Source: a virus. Taken from it: a stretch of 64,000 bases of DNA. How positions within the stretch are numbered: the first letter of the stretch is position 1; each line of letters begins with the position of its first letter. This document shows, in pieces, positions 31,636 through 39,006 of this stretch. A program made the translations under genes and the position numbers. The notes beneath the pieces were generated by a model. That model made no database searches and was not told the origin of the DNA. It worked only from the letters and a program-made list of their open reading frames with translations. The DNA lies in the IMG/VR virus record IMGVR_UViG_3300025789_000822, positions 24,464 through 88,463 of that record; one strand, 5' to 3'.

Positions 31636-32975
31636 ACTGCTCTGCGAATCTTACGTTTTGATTCAGCTACCTTAAGATTTGGAGTTTTAGCTTGTGGTTC
31701 TGCCTGCGGATTATTTGTTGCCTGATTGCCGGCCGCTACCTTAGGAGGTTCTGCATTGGGTGCTTTTGCTACTTGCAACGATTTAACTAATTGATTATAT
31801 GCTTCAACATCAAGTTGTGACAACTGTTTTAGTTGTTTTTTAATTTCAGATGCTAATTGAAAACTATTTGACTGACCACCTGCTTGTGCTCCTGCTTGTG
31901 CTCCTGCTTGTGCACCTGTTTGAGTGGTAGACTGTGATTGAGCAGTGGGTTGTGCCTGCGTAGTTTGTTGACCTTGTTGTGTGCCAGGGGCTTGTGATTG
32001 AGATTGACCTTTGGCTGCATTTCCACCTGCTTGTTGTACCGCATAAGCAATACCAGCTAGGGTGTTCAATGCGGCTTGTGCAGACTTACCTACTTTGTTT
32101 CCGTCTTGCGCAATAGCTTTATCGAGTTGATTAATTGCATTGTTTACATCTTGTTCTTCATCTCCGTAACCAACATTGCCCATGAAGTTTTTAAACCATT
32201 CTTGCATATATTGACCAACTGTTTTACCCTCAGTGATCATACTTTCAAAAATATTGTTTAATTTCAAATACTTAGTTTCAGCAATATAATAAGTTTTTCC
32301 TTCTTTGAGAACACCTAGTCCTAATTGTTTCCATGTAATACCAACAGACTCAAGTAGTTTATTGATAAAATAGATTCTCCAGGCTTCGCTCATAGTCTGT
32401 CCTGCTTTTATACGATTAATAGCACTATTTGCAAAGTTAGGATCAGGATTACCCTTCTTGATAATCTGTTGAACTGTTGCTACACCATTTTCCCACTCAG
32501 GATATCCCTTACGATCTGCCATGTAGTTGACTAATTCTTTAGTCAAGGCCATTTTTTGATTCTTATCTTGTGTAGCATTAATTGCTTTAGCCGCACCCTG
32601 AATATATGAGTTCATATTCTGAGTAGTTTGAACTTGTTGATTATACTTGCCAACAGCCTTACTTGTATCTGGTTTAGCTTTAACTGCTGTTGGTTGAGGC
32701 GCAGTTGCCGGTGCCCCTGGTTGATTTGGTTCAGGAGTTACAGTACTAGGGTTAACTTGAGTTGCTCCGGCACCTGATGCGCCACCGGGAGTAATCAATC
32801 CACTGTTGATACCTGTATTCAATGCATTGGCTGCATTGGCTACAAAGTTTTTCATAAAGATGTCTTGGGCTCTATTTGATTGTTTTGTTTGAGGATCAGC
32901 AAATGCACCCTTAACTTTACCGGCTAGATCACCGAAAAAACCTTCTTCAATATCTTTAAATTCATTTAGTTTCAT
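31632..32975 (-). CDS. Putative internal head protein with capsid-targeting-like leader
   Basis: 447 residues. The N-terminus MKLNEFKDIEEGFFGDLAGK resembles the T4 capsid-targeting leader and has an I-E-E/G site suited to prohead-protease cleavage; ITEG and LKEG sites recur. The middle (about 115-320) is helical and ordered (EAWRIYFINKLLESVGITWK). Flanking parts are Gln/Thr/Pro/Ala-rich and disordered, including an AQAG repeat. It overlaps the ligase-like gene by 4 bp. Role inferred: packaged, possibly injected protein. Confidence 0.65.
   Translation of the reverse strand: MKLNEFKDIEEGFFGDLAGKVKGAFADPQTKQSNRAQDIFMKNFVANAANALNTGINSGLITPGGASGAGATQVNPSTVTPEPNQPGAPATAPQPTAVKAKPDTSKAVGKYNQQVQTTQNMNSYIQGAAKAINATQDKNQKMALTKELVNYMADRKGYPEWENGVATVQQIIKKGNPDPNFANSAINRIKAGQTMSEAWRIYFINKLLESVGITWKQLGLGVLKEGKTYYIAETKYLKLNNIFESMITEGKTVGQYMQEWFKNFMGNVGYGDEEQDVNNAINQLDKAIAQDGNKVGKSAQAALNTLAGIAYAVQQAGGNAAKGQSQSQAPGTQQGQQTTQAQPTAQSQSTTQTGAQAGAQAGAQAGGQSNSFQLASEIKKQLKQLSQLDVEAYNQLVKSLQVAKAPNAEPPKVAAGNQATNNPQAEPQAKTPNLKVAESKRKIRRAV
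31881..31916 (-). repeat. 12-bp tandem repeat in a Gln/Ala linker
   Basis: Three 12-bp units (tgcttgtgctcc) encoding repeated Gly-Ala-Gln-Ala within the disordered part of the 447-aa protein. Confidence 0.85.
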
Positions 32976-33210
32976 CTTTTTTCCTCAAAGTCTTTGCAAA
33001 TCTTGCTTGATCCTTGCCCTTGATAGCACTTATAAGTTTTTTCTCTAAAAGTTCAGCCTTTTCAGGAGAATAATGACGGCTCATTAATTCAATTAGATTG
33101 ATAGCACTAGTGATAATGTTAGAGGCTCGGGATTCGATGACATGATTAATGTCACGTTTTTCCCCAATCGATTGTAATTCTTCTAAGAGGCTCTTGGTCT
33201 TTTTTTGCAT
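32962..33210 (-). CDS. Small helical protein, unknown function
   Basis: 82 residues, highly charged and helical (KSLLEELQSIGEKRDINHVI; SPEKAELLEKKLISAIKGKD). First gene of the late unit that continues with the 447-aa and ligase-like proteins; it overlaps the next gene by 14 bp. The ribosome site AGGATCC is part of a 12-bp palindrome (33214-33225). No family recognised. Confidence 0.65.
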   Translation of the reverse strand: MQKKTKSLLEELQSIGEKRDINHVIESRASNIITSAINLIELMSRHYSPEKAELLEKKLISAIKGKDQARFAKTLRKKDETK

Positions 33211-33229
33211 AGCATAGGATCCTATAGTG

Positions 33230-33237
33230 TATTTAGT
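33230..33237 (-). promoter_or_regulatory. Late promoter (ACTAAATA)
   Basis: Late-type element 19 nt before the ATG at 33210. Confidence 0.55.
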
Positions 33238-33250
33238 CTAAATGACAAAT

Positions 33251-34654
33251 TTATTTCTTAAGTGAGTTTAGCAACATTTTGAGTTTTGCACTCTGTACAT
33301 CTGCAACCACACGTTTTTCTTCAGGTTCTACAGTATCATGCACTGCTTGATTTACTGATCCTACTTGACTTGTTGTTTTGATCCTATTTAAAATTTCATT
33401 AGATGAAGGTTGTTCTCTAGTTTGTTCCGAGTCACTATCACTAATACGCATAGTTTCGATATTGTAATCCAAATCAATCTTTTGACCAACACCCGTTGAA
33501 CTACGACTTTTCATACATTGAATCTGATACTTACCACGCTCACGCATACTACGGCTTGTAAAAATACCAAACACATAGTCAGCAGTATTAATCTTACTAA
33601 TACCACCTGCAATGTGACTATGATCAAACTCGATTTCTTCCACAGCACTACGATTTAACTGACTTGCAGTAATCATTAATAATCCAAGTTCTTTTGCTAG
33701 ATTACGTAATTCTTCAGCCACATACTTGTCCTTAACGAACTGATCAGTTGGGCTGACTTTAACACTAACCGGCATAACCAAGTCCAAATAGTCAATCATA
33801 ACAAAGTCAACTTTAATACCTGTTTGAATCTGTACTTCTTTTAAGTATGCACGAATATCGTTGACGTTGCTTTGCGCAGGCAATGATTTAACACGATATT
33901 TACCTGCTCTGCTACCATGCATCTTGACTTTGATAGTTGCATCGTCAATGTCTTTGCGAATGTCTTTTGTGCCCATGTTAGTCAACATCGCATCAGTACG
34001 CAAACTAGTAAGTTCTTCACTCAATTCAAGTGTGACATAAACACCACTTAATCCTTGTTGCAACCAGTTCAATGCACTATTCATCATGACTAATGATTTA
34101 CCTGATCCTGAGCCACCTGCAAAGATGTTTAATTCACCTCTACTCATGCCACCATACATAATACGATCAAGTTGTGGCCAGCCAGTACTTACTTGACCAC
34201 CTTGATTGAAATAACGATTCAATCGATCCTTGGGGTCAGCAAAGTAATCAGTACCCATGTCACGTTGCAAACTGATTTGTACAGCATCTTTGATTAGTTT
34301 TTCAACTGGATCAAAGTCACCCTTCTCCAACATGTCTGCTGCCTTGAGAATAGCACGTTCAAGTTCTTGGCGCTTTGTGAATTGTTCAAATTCTTCTAAG
34401 AACCAATCATAATGCCCACTGTCTAGTTCTGCAACTGTGTCAATTTCTACCCCAGTCGTTGCTTTAATCTGCGTAGGATCGGGAATAACATTATATTTCT
34501 TGCTATGTTCAACAATAAATTCTGCGACCGGGCGCAATCTACGGTCAAAGTTTTCTGGATTTATAATGTTGATGACACGTGTATACAATTCTGCGTTCGT
34601 AACCATCATGCGCAAAAACAATGTTTGCACATCTGTGTTATAATCTTTTATCAA
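33251..34654 (-). CDS. 41: Replicative DNA helicase gp41
   Basis: 467 residues, a DnaB-family hexameric helicase. Walker A GGSGSGKS is at about 180-187, Walker B-like FVMIDYLDLV near 285, and KELGLLMITASQLNRSA with the H4-type block. The N-terminal helical domain (TLFLRMMVTNAELYTRVINI) is the gp41/DnaB hub. It unwinds DNA at the fork with primase gp61, whose gene overlaps its start by 17 bp. Confidence 0.93.
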   Translation of the reverse strand: MIKDYNTDVQTLFLRMMVTNAELYTRVINIINPENFDRRLRPVAEFIVEHSKKYNVIPDPTQIKATTGVEIDTVAELDSGHYDWFLEEFEQFTKRQELERAILKAADMLEKGDFDPVEKLIKDAVQISLQRDMGTDYFADPKDRLNRYFNQGGQVSTGWPQLDRIMYGGMSRGELNIFAGGSGSGKSLVMMNSALNWLQQGLSGVYVTLELSEELTSLRTDAMLTNMGTKDIRKDIDDATIKVKMHGSRAGKYRVKSLPAQSNVNDIRAYLKEVQIQTGIKVDFVMIDYLDLVMPVSVKVSPTDQFVKDKYVAEELRNLAKELGLLMITASQLNRSAVEEIEFDHSHIAGGISKINTADYVFGIFTSRSMRERGKYQIQCMKSRSSTGVGQKIDLDYNIETMRISDSDSEQTREQPSSNEILNRIKTTSQVGSVNQAVHDTVEPEEKRVVADVQSAKLKMLLNSLKK

Positions 34655-35609
34655 GTTTTCTCCTACTCATCTCTACTTTAATTTTACTAGTAGTTGCGTT
34701 TTGCAATATACTTAGTAGTGTTGGCAATCTACCATATTTAACCACAGCATCGTTAACGTCTTTGATATTGTCAGCCCAATCAGGAATACTAACAAAAAAT
34801 CCCAAGTCTAATGCTCTATCACATATCTCTAAACCAGGCTTATCATGATCAGGCACTACAATGATTTTTCTGTTAAGGCTTCTCAATATCTGTACCTGAT
34901 CGTCATTGATTGCGTTGTGTGTTAGTGCACAGCCATTGATACTAAGTGCATCAAAAATACCTTCTACTACAATACAAACTTCCCATTCAGGTTTTTGAAA
35001 GTCATAACCAAACACATATCCCGATTGTTGTTCATTGATAAACTTAGGCTTTCTGTCGTCTAAGAATCTACTAGTATGTCCTACAATCTTGTTGTTATGT
35101 GTAAAGGGGATAATAATACGATTATTATATCTTCCTTCAGCGTCAGGTGTTACCATAAAGGGATAATCTGTTGGTTGCACCCCACGTTTTTTCAAGTAGT
35201 CTGTATATACCTTATGTCTGTGATTATTAGCATCAACCAGTTCAGCATCAGGTAGTTCCATTTCTTTGAACTTAACCCTGCTTTTTATTTTTTTAACTTG
35301 TATAAGGTCCAATACATCTTTGTTTTGCAGGCTTTCTAAATTCCAACGATTGATTTGGTTGTCATCTATCCCACACCAAGACAAAAATTGTCGTGTGTTC
35401 TTTGTTAGGCTTTTGCCCAATGAGAAACCACATTTGAAGTTACAATTGAAACAATGAAATGACCAATTAGTTCCATCTGATTTGATACCACCGCGCATAC
35501 GACGGTCAACTGAATGCCCACGATTGTGGCAGCATGGTGCATTAAAACTATGCCAGCCACTTTGTGTTAATTTTTTCTTACCCGGAATGACCGTTAGGAT
35601 ATCAAACAT
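34638..35609 (-). CDS. 61: DNA primase gp61
   Basis: 323 residues. The N-terminal zinc ribbon has APCCHNRGH (about 25-32) and FHCFNCNFKCGF (52-62). The Toprim core shows CIVVEGIFDALSI, then IIVVPDHDKPGLE with the D-x-D-type metal site. It makes RNA primers at the fork with gp41. Its early promoter is placed so that transcription should start at the ATG itself. Confidence 0.92.
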   Translation of the reverse strand: MFDILTVIPGKKKLTQSGWHSFNAPCCHNRGHSVDRRMRGGIKSDGTNWSFHCFNCNFKCGFSLGKSLTKNTRQFLSWCGIDDNQINRWNLESLQNKDVLDLIQVKKIKSRVKFKEMELPDAELVDANNHRHKVYTDYLKKRGVQPTDYPFMVTPDAEGRYNNRIIIPFTHNNKIVGHTSRFLDDRKPKFINEQQSGYVFGYDFQKPEWEVCIVVEGIFDALSINGCALTHNAINDDQVQILRSLNRKIIVVPDHDKPGLEICDRALDLGFFVSIPDWADNIKDVNDAVVKYGRLPTLLSILQNATTSKIKVEMSRRKLDKRL

Positions 35610-35615
35610 ATTGAT

Positions 35616-35643
35616 ATTGTAACATAACTGTAGGAATAATCAA
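35616..35643 (-). promoter_or_regulatory. Early sigma-70 promoter for gp61, leaderless type
   Basis: TTGATT (35638-35643), 16-nt spacer, TACAAT (35616-35621). Six nt separate the -10 box from the ATG, so the predicted +1 is the A of ATG. Confidence 0.55.
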
Positions 35644-35657
35644 GTAATAAGGTAGAA

Positions 35658-36371
35658 TTATCTTGATAATACGTTGGTAACTTCGCCGCCGTTGCTATTG
35701 AACTGAACTCTAACAAATGGATGGAATCCTTTTACTACATACCCATAAGTGCTACTATCGTTGCTGTAGTTTGCGCTGGCTAATATAGGATACCAATCTG
35801 TGTCTACTTGGGTAGAACCTTGAATAATGATGTTACCAGTATACTCACGCAGTTGTGTTTGGATAGTCAATACTGGATTATTGTCTGTACTGATAACGCT
35901 GGTATAATATGATGTGTTATTGCTTGTGCTATAAGGTTGATCATTGGCGTTGAATTGATATGTCAAGTTAGGGAATGGTTGACCTGTTGGAATTGATACA
36001 TTTGCTGATGGTACAAACTTAGGTTTAATACTATCAACAATATATAGATCCCCACGACCTCCCTGGTTTTGATCTACATACACAGGATAATTAAATGCAC
36101 CAACAGGAATCTCTAATGTATAGTAGCATTTCTGTGCACTAATACCAAACAATTCAGCAGGAGTAGTTTGTAATACCATGATTCCATTTGCAGGAAATAC
36201 AGGTACCAAATAAGTTTGTAATAATGTTACTGAACCAGTAATGTCAATTGCTCTAAAAGTAATATTTGCTCCGGTTACATCCACTGGTTTTTGTTCTTGA
36301 TTTAAGAATTGAAATTGAAGTTGATTATCAACACCTCTGTTAAGAGTAATTGGTCTAGAATATTGTGGCAT
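35658..36371 (-). CDS. Late virion protein, possible baseplate/fibre component
   Basis: 237 residues from the ATG at 36371, chosen for its AAGGAA ribosome site; the frame could extend to a GTG at 36458. PQYSRPITLNRGVDNQLQFQ then FLNQEQKPVDVTGANITFRA describe a beta-sandwich like the BppU-type N-terminal domain. Later parts are beta-rich with NDQPYSTSNNTSYYTSVIST and a C-terminal GFHPFVRVQF strand. It lies downstream of a late promoter and a short leader ORF. Confidence 0.7.
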   Translation of the reverse strand: MPQYSRPITLNRGVDNQLQFQFLNQEQKPVDVTGANITFRAIDITGSVTLLQTYLVPVFPANGIMVLQTTPAELFGISAQKCYYTLEIPVGAFNYPVYVDQNQGGRGDLYIVDSIKPKFVPSANVSIPTGQPFPNLTYQFNANDQPYSTSNNTSYYTSVISTDNNPVLTIQTQLREYTGNIIIQGSTQVDTDWYPILASANYSNDSSTYGYVVKGFHPFVRVQFNSNGGEVTNVLSR

Positions 36372-36406
36372 ATAATTCCTTGGCGAGTTACCTGATAGGA
36401 GTACAA

Positions 36407-36466
36407 CTATCTGACGCGGTGTATAATAGAAAACTTGAGTTGAAAATGATGATAACACGCAAACAT
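36407..36466 (-). CDS. 19-aa upstream ORF in a late leader
   Basis: Short frame starting MFACYHHFQ with a perfect AAAGGAG ribosome site, placed between the ACTAAATA promoter and the 237-aa gene. It could be a leader peptide, or the ribosome site may serve the longer GTG start at 36458. Low certainty that the peptide matters. Confidence 0.35.
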   Translation of the reverse strand: MFACYHHFQLKFSIIHRVR

Positions 36467-36479
36467 TGCTCCTTTGATG

Positions 36480-36498
36480 TATTTAGTCAAACTAAATA
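36480..36498. promoter_or_regulatory. Back-to-back divergent late promoters
   Basis: A perfect inverted repeat, TATTTAGT-caa-ACTAAATA, forms two late elements pointing outward: minus toward 36371, plus toward 36549. Confidence 0.6.
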
Positions 36499-36548
36499 TG
36501 AAAATATTAAGTATGGGTTTATCCGATTAAATAATACAGAATAACAAT

Positions 36549-36926
36549 ATGAATCAAGATTTTTTCAAAAAACTAACTGAAAATCACCCTTTCATCACTA
36601 TTTGTTCTTATGCCAATCAAGATTATGTTGGTATAATTCAAAACCGTGATGACCTCGTGACCACAATGTATGACTATGGTTCTATTGTAGAATCTGACCT
36701 AAGAGCAAAGTTCTTAGAACTAGGAGATATTTGGTGGTGGGAAAGTAACAGAGCAATACCCATCAACTTGTTTCTTAGAACCGAGTGGATTGTATTCAAG
36801 CCCTATATTAGAACATTCAGCAACAAGAGTTTGAATATCATTCATGGCCCTGTTGTTAGTATGACAGACTTCGCCAAGCGCAGGGGCAAGCGCAAATCAA
36901 TTACACTTGTAAAGAAGATTCCTTAA
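36549..36926 (+). CDS. Conserved T4-like protein, unknown function
   Basis: 125 residues on the plus strand. The pattern HPFITICSYANQDYVGIIQN, FLELGDIWWWESNRAIPINL and a basic FAKRRGKRKSITLVKK end is one I recall from many marine T4-like phages, always unnamed. The WWWESNR block is very distinctive. It may be expressed from the plus half of the divergent late promoter. Its 3' end overlaps the convergent Pol III-like gene by 26 bp. Confidence 0.7.
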   Translation: MNQDFFKKLTENHPFITICSYANQDYVGIIQNRDDLVTTMYDYGSIVESDLRAKFLELGDIWWWESNRAIPINLFLRTEWIVFKPYIRTFSNKSLNIIHGPVVSMTDFAKRRGKRKSITLVKKIP

Positions 36927-37482
36927 GCAGATTCATATGCACGACAACTAATTGTGCATAGGCAATCGCATGACTTTTTTTGAAACTATATCCAGTGTGA
37001 TCCTTTTCCCACACACTTTCATTCACTTCTTTCCAACTCTTACCGACCAAATGACGTTTAGCGGGTCTGATAACTGCTAAGAACATAGCAAGTCTTGGGA
37101 TACTATTCACTGGTTCAGGCATCTTTTTAAGTGTGTCATATTGCTGACCCAAGTGAATTAGTTTTTCAACGGTGTCCTTGTCATTTAACATTGACCAATC
37201 AGGCTCGCCCATCAACTCAATCAAATGTAATTCATCACGTACTTGATTGTATATATGAACATTCAATAAGTCTAACTTAAAGTATCCACGTTTTTCTGCA
37301 TCGGCGTAGTGCAAACTAGACATTTGATGTACAGGATCGTATGGTATTTCTGTAACATAGACACCAGTGGGATGTTTACGGATAGGCGTTACATTACGCA
37401 TACTTGCAGGGGTATGCTTAATCAATGATAAAATTTTATCACGGTCACCTAAATCAATATCTACATCACTATCAATTATCAT
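36901..37482 (-). CDS. Miniature DNA polymerase III alpha-like protein
   Basis: 193 residues. The N-terminus aligns without gaps to the C-family polymerase palm: D4-S-D6-V-D8 plus R14-D15, where E. coli DnaE has catalytic D401-x-D403. RKHPTGVYVTEIP (35-47) matches the KHAGGVVIAP block, GYFKLD71LLNVHIYN matches the block with catalytic D555, LAVIRPAKRH the ALFRPG region, and GYSFKKSHAIAYAQ (164-177) the GYGFNKSHSAAYA motif. All three acidic residues are kept, but the protein is about one sixth of DnaE. Possible roles: minimal nucleotidyltransferase, decoy, or clamp-associated factor. Last gene of a long early operon. Confidence 0.65.
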   Translation of the reverse strand: MIIDSDVDIDLGDRDKILSLIKHTPASMRNVTPIRKHPTGVYVTEIPYDPVHQMSSLHYADAEKRGYFKLDLLNVHIYNQVRDELHLIELMGEPDWSMLNDKDTVEKLIHLGQQYDTLKKMPEPVNSIPRLAMFLAVIRPAKRHLVGKSWKEVNESVWEKDHTGYSFKKSHAIAYAQLVVVHMNLLKESSLQV

Positions 37483-38165
37483 AATACAAATATACCTTTT
37501 TCCTTAGCATTGATGATTTTTATTTCATCTGAATCAATCAATTCATTTATCATATTATACAGGATTTTATTATTTTGTTCAGATAAATGGCAAGGTCTAG
37601 GATCAGGTTCGTTGGGTAAAGGTCTAGCAGTTTCATTGGTAGATACATGTACTAATCCAGTGATACATGATCCATGTATATTCGTCAATTGAATAGGTTT
37701 ACTAATGTTAGAATCTTCTACCCCTTCAAAAGGAAGAATATTAACTAGTTTAATGTTGTTTTCTTTACAGATTCTGTTAACGTCATCAAATATTTTTTGA
37801 CTTAAATAGGTATCTAAATCTAAATCTTGTGTATAACGTAATGCATCCCATACTGTTTTCATTTCTTCCATATCTGATTTAGGTAAAAATGCCTTTTGTG
37901 GGTTATCATCAAATAACATAAAAGCATAACGCTCTAGATAATCAGGCAATGAATGTATTCTATGTGGCATAGTATAAACAAACACCACATGTGTATATTT
38001 CTTATAATTTTCTAAAAACTTTTTAAATGAGTTCCAAACACTAGTGCCCGGTTGACCATAGTGATCCTCAGAATTTTTATGAATTAGTGCTGGCCAACTA
38101 TTTTCAGACCAATCACTGCCATAATATGGATGAGCATAACTATCACCGAACACACCTAATCTCAT
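37479..38165 (-). CDS. SGNH/GDSL-like hydrolase, copy 3
   Basis: 228 residues. Block I is RLGVFGDSYAHPY with D8-S9, the classical GDS form. YGQPGTSVWNSFKKFL is the second block, and HVVFVYTMPHRIHSLP takes the third position. Near the C-terminus DPRPCHLSEQNN supplies a His in the catalytic position. It overlaps neighbours by 4 bp on both sides, so it is tightly coupled to DexA and the Pol III-like gene. Substrate unknown. Confidence 0.72.
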   Translation of the reverse strand: MRLGVFGDSYAHPYYGSDWSENSWPALIHKNSEDHYGQPGTSVWNSFKKFLENYKKYTHVVFVYTMPHRIHSLPDYLERYAFMLFDDNPQKAFLPKSDMEEMKTVWDALRYTQDLDLDTYLSQKIFDDVNRICKENNIKLVNILPFEGVEDSNISKPIQLTNIHGSCITGLVHVSTNETARPLPNEPDPRPCHLSEQNNKILYNMINELIDSDEIKIINAKEKGIFVL

Positions 38166-38722
38166 CTAGGTTCTACCAATCCAGCTTTCATCAATTTCAT
38201 ATATGCACGTTGTACTACAATTGCTTGATGTTCTGCGTCATCTACTGCCTTGTGACTTGTGACATGCTTACCGTCTTTAAGACTAACGCCTGCAATCTCG
38301 TATAATGTACGTGTGTCACGCATAGTCCAAAAGGGCCAGGGAATGGGATTTGGATTATCACTAGTTTGTCGCCATGCATTTTCCATAACCACTAAGTCAA
38401 AGGGCGCACCATTGCTCCATACTGCTTTTCGATTCCAACAGAATTTGTAAAGAATTTCCATGCATTCTTTGAATGGCATTCTATCACGATCACCCATAGC
38501 CTCTTCGATTGCTTCTGGGCTTTGTTCACCCCACCAACGTAGTGTATCGTCATTGATTCTACGATTGTAGATTTCTGTTTGATCCTCAATTGTTGGTCTG
38601 AGTTCTAATCGCTCTGCGATACCATTACCCTTGGGGTCAAATCTTACAGCACCGATAGTCAAGATAACACAATCAGGTGTAGTATCTAAACTCTCAATGT
38701 CAATCATAATGTCATTTGCCAT
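38162..38722 (-). CDS. dexA: DexA-like 3'-5' exonuclease (DEDDh)
   Basis: 186 residues. DEDDh active site: D8-x-E10 in IMIDIESLD, an Asp at about 109 (WSNGAPFDLVVMENAW), then SHKAVDDAEHQ with His157 and Asp161/162. RWWGEQSPEA is typical of the DexA/Rv2179c-like branch. It degrades single-stranded DNA or RNA from the 3' end. Early operon. Confidence 0.85.
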   Translation of the reverse strand: MANDIMIDIESLDTTPDCVILTIGAVRFDPKGNGIAERLELRPTIEDQTEIYNRRINDDTLRWWGEQSPEAIEEAMGDRDRMPFKECMEILYKFCWNRKAVWSNGAPFDLVVMENAWRQTSDNPNPIPWPFWTMRDTRTLYEIAGVSLKDGKHVTSHKAVDDAEHQAIVVQRAYMKLMKAGLVEPR

Positions 38723-38724
38723 GT

Positions 38725-39006
38725 TTATCCAAACTTTAATATAAAAATTATGTATTTCTTTTCATCAACTATTTCAAACTTGTCCGTGATGTTGCCATCC
38801 ATTGTGTTCAATTTGAAACCATAATTGTTTTCTACGTATTCTTCAAAGTCGTATGCATCAAACTGTCCTGTTAGGACATCTAATGTTTCCATATATTCTT
38901 TGCGAATCTTTTTTAGTGATTCCCAATATTGAAATCGTTTCTTTCTGAATTCAATTTCAGGATCATTTTCATCATAATCCTTAAATGATTTTGGAATGTT
39001 ACTCAT
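38725..39006 (-). CDS. Small acidic protein, unknown function
   Basis: 93 residues, charged and helical in the first half (FRKKRFQYWESLKKIRKEYM), then YDFEEYVENNYGFKLNTMDG and a C-terminal strand KKYIIFILKFG. The Y-G-F-K-L...I/F tail weakly recalls the small paralogue family directly upstream (short helix, then charged turn, then hydrophobic end). It overlaps the radical-SAM gene by 8 bp. No family recognised. Confidence 0.6.
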   Translation of the reverse strand: MSNIPKSFKDYDENDPEIEFRKKRFQYWESLKKIRKEYMETLDVLTGQFDAYDFEEYVENNYGFKLNTMDGNITDKFEIVDEKKYIIFILKFG

